Assembly: GCA_022508805.1 (NCBI GenBank)
Contig: JAFLUM010000009.1
Coordinates: 1 to 64,000 of the forward strand
Direction: 5' to 3'
Length of the DNA stretch: 64,000 nucleotides
DNA from: Oscillospiraceae bacterium
GTDB taxonomy: Bacteria > Bacillota > Clostridia > Oscillospirales > Acutalibacteraceae
Below the pieces are notes generated by a model. That model was given only the letters and a program-made list of their open reading frames with translations, was not told the origin of the DNA and did no database searches. Positions 57,770 to 64,000 of this stretch are shown here, in pieces (within the stretch, counting starts at the first letter, position 1; each line of letters starts with the position of its first letter). The position numbers and the translations under genes are program-made.

Positions 57770-58891
57770 TTATCCGTTTTCAAGCTGTTTTTGGGACTGC
57801 ATTTTGAGATACGCATTGATAAAACCGTCCAAGTCGCCGTCCATTACCGCGTTGATATTGCCGTTTTCAAAGGACGTTCTGTGGTCCTTTGCCAGCGTGT
57901 ACGGCATAAACACGTATGAGCGTATTTGACTGCCCCAGGCGATCTCTTTTTGGTCGCCCTTTATATCCTCGATTTTTTCAAGATGCTCGCGCTCTTTAAT
58001 TTCTACAAGCTTTGATTTAAGCATTGTCATTGCCACCTCACGGTTTTGGTGCTGACTGCGCTCAACCTGACAGGACACCACAATGCCCGTGGGCTTGTGG
58101 GTAAGTCTTACGGCGGAGGAGGTCTTGTTGACCTTTTGTCCGCCTGCACCGCTGGCACGGTAAACCGCCATTTCGATATCGTCGGGATTTATTTCAACGT
58201 TTGTATCCTCGTCGATTTCGGGCATTACCTCAAGGGATGCAAAGGACGTGTGACGTCTGCCCGAGGCATCAAAGGGGGAAATGCGCACAAGACGGTGTAT
58301 GCCTGCCTCACTTTTCATAAATCCGTAGGCGTTTTCGCCCTCTATAAGAATACTTGCGGATTTGAGTCCCGCCTCGTCACCGTCAAGGTAATCAAGTGTC
58401 GAGACCTTGTAGCCGTGGCGCTCACCCCAGCGGTTATACATTCTGAAAAGCATCTGCGCCCAATCCTGCGCCTCTGTTCCGCCCGCACCCGCATGAAACG
58501 TGAGAATGGCGTTTTTGGAGTCATATTCACCCGTGAGAAGCGTTGCAAGGGTCTGTGCATCAAGATTTTTCTCAAAATCCGTTACGCTCGCCGTACATTC
58601 GTCCAAAAGGCTTTCGTCGCCCTCTTCGTCGGCAAGCTCAATCATAACTAAAGCATCGTCAAAGTCGGATTTTAACTTTTCGTAGGATGCTACCTTATTT
58701 TTAAGGGCAGCAGTGCGCTGAAGCACCTTTTGCGAAGCGGAAATATCATCCCAAAAGCCGTCCTGCGCCGCCTGTTCCTCTAAAACGGCTATTTCCGATT
58801 TCATTTTTTCAAGACCAAGCGCCTCGGCAAGGTTTTTAAGCTCGCCTTCATGGGCGGAAAGTCTTAATCTGAGTTCTTCGTATTGAAGCAT
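57770..58891 (-). CDS. prfB: Peptide chain release factor 2
   Basis: [52 protein letters not shown]; continuous frame without internal stop. Confidence 0.95.
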   Translation of the reverse strand: MLQYEELRLRLSAHEGELKNLAEALGLEKMKSEIAVLEEQAAQDGFWDDISASQKVLQRTAALKNKVASYEKLKSDFDDALVMIELADEEGDESLLDECTASVTDFEKNLDAQTLATLLTGEYDSKNAILTFHAGAGGTEAQDWAQMLFRMYNRWGERHGYKVSTLDYLDGDEAGLKSASILIEGENAYGFMKSEAGIHRLVRISPFDASGRRHTSFASLEVMPEIDEDTNVEINPDDIEMAVYRASGAGGQKVNKTSSAVRLTHKPTGIVVSCQVERSQHQNREVAMTMLKSKLVEIKEREHLEKIEDIKGDQKEIAWGSQIRSYVFMPYTLAKDHRTSFENGNINAVMDGDLDGFINAYLKMQSQKQLENG

Positions 58892-59339
58892 GGTAATTCA
58901 TTCGGTACAGTGTTTTTCCGTACCGTTCCTTTCATATTATTTAGTATGTGATTATATTCAAATTTTATCAGTCACTTGTCCACGCAAAAATGCATAGAAT
59001 GTAACAAGATAACCGCTGTGGTCGGCGCGAGGTAAGTCCGTGGTAAGCGGTGATTAAATTGGCAAGAGTGATTTGCGAAAGATTTTTGTCGTAAAAAGGC
59101 GTAAAATCGCAGGAATACTTTGTGTATTACAAGATTTTGCAACGCATTTACGGCGGAAAAGATTTGCAAAGCACCGCAAACACATTTAATCGGCGTTTAC
59201 CCACTAAGACTTTTTAAAACAGCCCGCGCCAAGGCGGATTGATATACACAGATTTTTCGGCTCCCTTATCAGGGAAGTGACTGAGAGGTAGTTGTAGGGG
59301 GCGATGCCCTCATCCTCCCGCAACACGATTAAATTTTAT

Positions 59340-59378
59340 CAGCAACTCACGGGCGGGTGTGGGCACCCGCCCCTACTA
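59340..59378. repeat. GC-rich palindromic dispersed repeat
   Basis: gggcgggtgtgggcacccgccc hairpin in an intergenic region. Confidence 0.5.
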
Positions 59379-59390
59379 TGTCTGCTGTAG

Positions 59391-60203
59391 CTACGTTTCA
59401 GTTGTGTTTTCTGTGGAGTTGCTCTCGTCAGCCGTTGCGGTTTTGCTTGTGCTTTCTTCAGTCTGTTCTTCCGTCTGTGTTTCGGACGGTTCAGCCTCGG
59501 TTTCAGGGGGCAACGTGGATCCTACCGTTGCGGTTTCGGGAGCGGTAGTCGCTTGAATGGCGGAAATATACTGATTTCCGTCCTTTTCACGCAGTGTCAC
59601 CTTTATATATTTATCGGGGACAGGCTCTTTCATCTGCCCGTCGTCACCCTGCTCCCAGCCCTCGCCTGCAAGACAGGCAACGGTGAGAACAATTGTATCG
59701 GAGGTTTCCGTTTTGTCGACAACTTTAGGGGTGTAAATGGGTATAATTCCCGTAAGCGGTATGTTATACACCCCTGCATCTTCGTCGTATGTGAATTCGT
59801 ATCCGTATCCCTCAACCGTGGCGTGAACGGGAGTGATTTCAGTTCCGAATAGCTTTTTAAACTGTTCCTCCACGTCCTCGGCGGGCACGACTAGTCCGTT
59901 CTCGCCGCTCTCATAGCGGTCGGGGGTGATGTCGCTGTTTCTAAGCAGCGACCAAATGGAAATATCCAAAAGCTCACTCATTTGGGCCTTTGTTATATCG
60001 TCAAAATTATCGGGGTCAATAAGCACTACAGGAGTGAGTAGCGTGTTATATTCATCATAATTTTTGCTTTTTTCCACAGCCGCACCGATACCCTTTGCCG
60101 CCGAGACGACTATGGTGACAAGACCCACCGCCGCCAGCAAGGCTATTATCATACCTATCGGGAATGCCGCCTTATGACTGCCTTTATGCTTTTTTCCTGC
60201 CAT
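59391..60203 (-). CDS. Hypothetical protein, N-terminal TM, Thr/Glu-rich tail
   Basis: KAAFPIGMIIALLAAVGLVTIVVSA TM; low-complexity T/E/S C-terminus. Confidence 0.7.
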   Translation of the reverse strand: MAGKKHKGSHKAAFPIGMIIALLAAVGLVTIVVSAAKGIGAAVEKSKNYDEYNTLLTPVVLIDPDNFDDITKAQMSELLDISIWSLLRNSDITPDRYESGENGLVVPAEDVEEQFKKLFGTEITPVHATVEGYGYEFTYDEDAGVYNIPLTGIIPIYTPKVVDKTETSDTIVLTVACLAGEGWEQGDDGQMKEPVPDKYIKVTLREKDGNQYISAIQATTAPETATVGSTLPPETEAEPSETQTEEQTEESTSKTATADESNSTENTTET

Positions 60204-60223
60204 TGCTCACACCTGCCTTAGTA

Positions 60224-61462
60224 TTATCTTGTTTGACCGTTACCGTAAATTTTATATTTAAATGAGGTTAACTGCGGAAGTCCCAAAGGTCCTCTCGCGT
60301 GCAGCTTTTGTGTTGAAATACCTATTTCAGCGCCGAATCCGAATTCCCCGCCGTCAGTAAAGCGTGTACTTGCGTTATGATAAACGGCTGAAGAATCCAC
60401 ACGGTTTAAAAATTCCTCGGCATTTTGTGTATTTTCCGTTACTATCGTTTCGGAATGACCCGTTGAGTACTTTCTTATATGCTCAACAGCCTCACTGAGT
60501 GAGGAAACCACCTTGACCGACATTTTATAATCGAGATATTCCCTTGCCCAGTCGTCCCCGTCAGCAGGTTCAATATCAGGGCAGATAGCTCTTGATGCCT
60601 CGTCACCGTAAAGGACCACATTTTTCTCGTCAAGGCGTGCTTTTATGGCTATGAGCGCCAGCTCCGCAATGTCTTTATGCAAAAGCAGGCTTTCCGCCGC
60701 GTTGCAAACGGATATCCGCTGAGTTTTGGCGTTGAATACTATATCCGCCGCCATATCAATATCCGCATCGCTGTCAACGTAAATATGGCAGTTGCCGGCT
60801 CCCGTCTCGATAACGGGAACGGTGGAATTTTCAACAACTGCGTTAATAAGTGATGCACTGCCTCGAGGAATGAGCACATCAACATACTCGTTAAGCCGCA
60901 TAAGCGCCGCTGAGCTTTCTCGCGACGTATCACGCACAAGCTCAACGATATCGGGATCAAAGCCTGTTGATTTTACGGCATCACGCATACAGTCGGTTAT
61001 GGCACAATTGGAGCAAAACGCCTCTTTGCCGCCACGAAGAATAACCGCACTACCTGCCTTAATTGCAAGAGCAGCCGCATCGCTTGTCACGTTGGGTCGT
61101 GCCTCATAAATAATGCCTATTACACCTAACGGCACAGTCACACGCTGAATTTTAAGTCCGTTGGGGCGCTCTGTCTCCCACAGAATTTTACCTACGGGAT
61201 CGGGGAGCAAAATAATCTCCTCAATCCCCTTTGCCATATCCTCTATGCGGGTAGGTGTCAGCATTAAGCGGTCGATAAGGGACCCCGCCATACCGTTTTT
61301 TCTGCCGTTTTCAATATCTTTTGCGTTGGCATCAAGGATTTTTTCGCTGTTATCCCTCAGCGCTTGCGCCATAGCCTTTAGAATGTCATTTTTATTTTCA
61401 GTCGGTGCCACGGCAAGCTCTGCCGCCGCACGTTTTGCATTTTTCCCCAATTGAGTAAGCAT
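60224..61462 (-). CDS. proA: Gamma-glutamyl phosphate reductase
   Basis: GVIGIIYEARPNVTSDAAALAIKAGSAVILRGGKEA; RFTDGGEFGFGAEIGISTQKLHARGPLGL. Confidence 0.96.
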   Translation of the reverse strand: MLTQLGKNAKRAAAELAVAPTENKNDILKAMAQALRDNSEKILDANAKDIENGRKNGMAGSLIDRLMLTPTRIEDMAKGIEEIILLPDPVGKILWETERPNGLKIQRVTVPLGVIGIIYEARPNVTSDAAALAIKAGSAVILRGGKEAFCSNCAITDCMRDAVKSTGFDPDIVELVRDTSRESSAALMRLNEYVDVLIPRGSASLINAVVENSTVPVIETGAGNCHIYVDSDADIDMAADIVFNAKTQRISVCNAAESLLLHKDIAELALIAIKARLDEKNVVLYGDEASRAICPDIEPADGDDWAREYLDYKMSVKVVSSLSEAVEHIRKYSTGHSETIVTENTQNAEEFLNRVDSSAVYHNASTRFTDGGEFGFGAEIGISTQKLHARGPLGLPQLTSFKYKIYGNGQTR

Positions 61463-61480
61463 TTTCTACTCCTATTTTAT

Positions 61481-62263
61481 TTATGCTTTGAAAAATGTAC
61501 CTATTTGCTTGCCGTCGAGAGCTTTGTATATGTCCGTCGGGTCCTCGCCGTTCATAACAATGGTATCTATTCCCGCTTCCATAGCGATTTTCGCCGCGTG
61601 CAGCTTCGTTACCATTCCGCCTGTGCCAAAGCTTGAACCGTTTCCGCCGGCAAGCTTCATCAGCTTGTCGTCGATTTTTGTAACAAGATGAATGAGCTTT
61701 GCATCCTCATCCTCACGGGGGTTGCCGTCGAAAAGTCCGTCGGTATCCGTAAGTATTATGAGCGCATCGGCGTTAATTAATTTTGCAACTATGGCAGAAA
61801 GCGAATCATTATCGCCGTAAACTATCTCGTCAACGGCAACGCTGTCATTCTCATTTATTATGGGTATAGCACCGAAATCGAACAGCCTGTTAAAGGTGTT
61901 TATTAAGTTTTCTCGGCGCTCATCATTTTCCACGTCGCTTTTCGTGATAAGAAGCTGTCCCACCGTGTGACCGTACTCGCCGAAGAGCTTGTCATACATA
62001 AACATAAGCTCACATTGACCTATAGTTGCCGCCGCCTGCCTGCCGGGAGTGTCGGCGGGCTTTGCGGAAAGTCCTAATTTTCCTGCTCCCACGCCGATTG
62101 CTCCGCTGGTTACGAGAGCTACCTCCACACCCGAATTTGCTATATCAGAAAGCACGCTTACCAGCTTGTGCATTCTTCTTATATTTGTTTTTCCCGTATT
62201 ATACGTCAGTGTGGACGTGCCCACCTTGACCACGATACGTTTAACGTCCTTTAAAACAGCCAT
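61481..62263 (-). CDS. proB: Glutamate 5-kinase
   Basis: RIVVKVGTSTL, VTSGAIGVGAGKLGL, IPIINENDSVAVDEI, GTGGMVTKLHAAKIA. Confidence 0.96.
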   Translation of the reverse strand: MAVLKDVKRIVVKVGTSTLTYNTGKTNIRRMHKLVSVLSDIANSGVEVALVTSGAIGVGAGKLGLSAKPADTPGRQAAATIGQCELMFMYDKLFGEYGHTVGQLLITKSDVENDERRENLINTFNRLFDFGAIPIINENDSVAVDEIVYGDNDSLSAIVAKLINADALIILTDTDGLFDGNPREDEDAKLIHLVTKIDDKLMKLAGGNGSSFGTGGMVTKLHAAKIAMEAGIDTIVMNGEDPTDIYKALDGKQIGTFFKA

Positions 62264-62271
62264 ACCGTATA

Positions 62272-63549
62272 CTATTCCCCGATAAGCGTATCGAGGTTTT
62301 TCTCCATAAGATCAAAGAATTTTTCCACAATCGCCTTATCCTCGTCATTGCCACGCACGCACATTGAAAGGGTGAGAACATTCCTAAACGAGGTCGCCGA
62401 GAGCAGTACATATGGCTTGTATTTGACGGCGCCTGACATAAAGCCGTCCGTAGGCTCATTGCCGCAGAGAGAGAGCTTATCCGCCTCTAAAATTCCGATA
62501 TTGCTCATAGCGATAAGGGGATTTGAGTATCCTATTTTTATTATCTCTTCCGATGCAGTATGGGGCAAAATCGTGTATCCCAGCTTTAAAAGGGGCAGAC
62601 CGTACAGTCCCATAAACTTGTCGTGCTTAAACTTATTTGCACTGCGTGAAGCATATTTCAGCGTTTCAAAAATATCTCTGCCGCGCTCGGGAACGGAGCA
62701 CTGCATCCACGCAGTGTGATTGGTGATTCCCTTATCGTCCACGTCCTTCATATGACGGCGAAGGTCGATAGCGCAGGATATGGAAACACTCTCTGAATTA
62801 TCAAAGCCTGCCAGCTCGTAAAGGCTGTAAAAATATGCCGTAACAAGCATATCGTTGACCGTAGCGGATAGCTTTTTGCCTGCCGCACGGATTTTTGCGA
62901 AACGCTCGGCATCTATTTTTCTTCTTGCGATAAAGGATTTATCCCTTATATTATCGGGGGTCAAGGGGAAAGCGTGGTCGTCCTTGGCGTTTATGTTCTT
63001 ATAAAGATTTCTCGCCATTCGCGTTTCGGTCTGTGAAAAGCCCGAGTATACCTCTTCATATGAGCGTGAGCCTGTTCTCAGGTCAATGGGGCTTATCTTC
63101 TTCTCCACATAATCACTGTAATTTTTGCAAAGTGCTTTTATGAAATATTTAAGGTCGCCGCCGTCCATACACATATGATTTTCCACTATGCAGAGCACTG
63201 ATTTGCCCTCATAATAGAATACGGCAACTTTCATTTGAATATCACTTTCAGGCGGGATATACTGGGTTAAAAATACATCTATAGCCGCGTCAACGTCCTC
63301 GGGGTACGCCACCGTCAGAACATCGTCAATGCTGTATGGCTTTACCTCCCAGTGAGTGCTGACGTGATTGTCAACAAAGCTTGCGTGTAAAACGGGTGCT
63401 TTTTCAAAAAAACAGATAAGCACGGTTTTGAGTGCCTCAATGTCTATTTCATAATCATACCGCAGCTCAACGTGCACCATACGGTCGTTAAAGTCGCGGA
63501 AAAGATAATGCATTTTATCCCAAAGCTCAGCGGTCAATTTTCGTTCCAT
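62272..63549 (-). CDS. Condensation-/alcohol acetyltransferase-like protein
   Basis: Acyltransferase-like fold with ENHMCMDGGDLKYFIKAL (HxxxDG-like variant) and DAFPLTPDN; neighbour of a membrane protein. Confidence 0.6.
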   Translation of the reverse strand: MERKLTAELWDKMHYLFRDFNDRMVHVELRYDYEIDIEALKTVLICFFEKAPVLHASFVDNHVSTHWEVKPYSIDDVLTVAYPEDVDAAIDVFLTQYIPPESDIQMKVAVFYYEGKSVLCIVENHMCMDGGDLKYFIKALCKNYSDYVEKKISPIDLRTGSRSYEEVYSGFSQTETRMARNLYKNINAKDDHAFPLTPDNIRDKSFIARRKIDAERFAKIRAAGKKLSATVNDMLVTAYFYSLYELAGFDNSESVSISCAIDLRRHMKDVDDKGITNHTAWMQCSVPERGRDIFETLKYASRSANKFKHDKFMGLYGLPLLKLGYTILPHTASEEIIKIGYSNPLIAMSNIGILEADKLSLCGNEPTDGFMSGAVKYKPYVLLSATSFRNVLTLSMCVRGNDEDKAIVEKFFDLMEKNLDTLIGE

Positions 63550-64000
63550 ACATCCTCGACCTCCTGCCTGTAAATATATTTTGAGTTGTTAAGAATCGTT
63601 GCTATCATTACTATTAAATCAACCGGTATGCCCATAACAACTATCAGCCAGCCGGGGCTCCACGGTACTATGTAATATGCGCCGAGAACGACATACAACA
63701 GTGCCGCTATCACGGGAATATATATAAAATAGTTTATTACCGCCAGCTTTTGATGCGTAAAATGCGCAAGAATTGCATCTATTACGAGCATAAGTATAAC
63801 TCCCATCGGGAATACAGCCCACGGATTGGGAATGTCGGTCGCCGCAACGCAGAATAAAAATGCAAACGCTGTAAAGAGCATTACGCAGAAAGCCGTCAGT
63901 ATTCTTGCAACAGGGTGAAACAGCTTTCGCATTTTGAAAAGTCTTCTGATTCCGAAATGAGTAAAATAGATAACAGCCGCAAAAACTCCGCCGACAGGCA
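63534..64000 (-). CDS. Multi-TM membrane protein (DUF6320-like), probably truncated by the window edge
   Basis: Frame stays open upstream of the called ATG (PVGGVFAAVIYFTHFGIRRLFKMRK) to the window end. Confidence 0.6.
   Translation of the reverse strand, partial: PVGGVFAAVIYFTHFGIRRLFKMRKLFHPVARILTAFCVMLFTAFAFLFCVAATDIPNPWAVFPMGVILMLVIDAILAHFTHQKLAVINYFIYIPVIAALLYVVLGAYYIVPWSPGWLIVVMGIPVDLIVMIATILNNSKYIYRQEVEDVWNEN

Noticed and set aside
58046-58651. 201-aa plus-strand ORF opposite prfB
   Set aside because: Antisense shadow of release factor 2.
57770-58891. Programmed frameshift in prfB
   Set aside because: The ORF runs continuously from the N-terminal region to the GGQ region; no in-frame stop or CUUUGA shift site seen.

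Overview
This 64 kb window looks like a chromosomal segment of a low/mid-GC anaerobic Firmicute (Clostridia/Oscillospiraceae-like, judged from gene content only). Main contents: (1) At the left edge, tandem consensus promoters and a leader that fit an rRNA operon running off the window on the minus strand. (2) A TIR + Sel1/TPR-repeat protein. (3) A GH95-like lipoprotein and an MscS channel. (4) An 8-gene minus-strand operon (about 19.15-10.29 kb) that reads as a transaldolase-type sulfoglycolysis (sulfoquinovose) operon, with a consensus promoter and a perfect 21-bp palindromic operator candidate. (5) A roughly 24 kb integrative element (about 23.15-47.19 kb) inserted inside spoVT. The serine recombinase ORF is fused in frame to the C-terminal part of SpoVT, and the N-terminal part of spoVT lies 24 kb upstream. 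Rejoining the ends rebuilds a 179-codon SpoVT and a near-perfect 44-bp dyad attP. (6) The main cargo of that element is a 13-gene, about 17.5 kb co-directional cluster: TetR, SPFH-zinc-ribbon, TM/coiled-coil, zinc-ribbon/helical repeat, HerA-like ATPase, acidic short-motif array with C39-like protease, small proteins, three paralogous two-TM coiled-coil proteins, and a Ycf46-like AAA ATPase. I cannot assign this cluster to a named system, and it is my best candidate for an undescribed one. (7) To the right are ordinary chromosomal genes (ABC transporter, acyltransferase, RluA, CPA antiporter, GH13, prfB, proBA and others). All calls come from reading the sequence and remembered family motifs; no database search was run.
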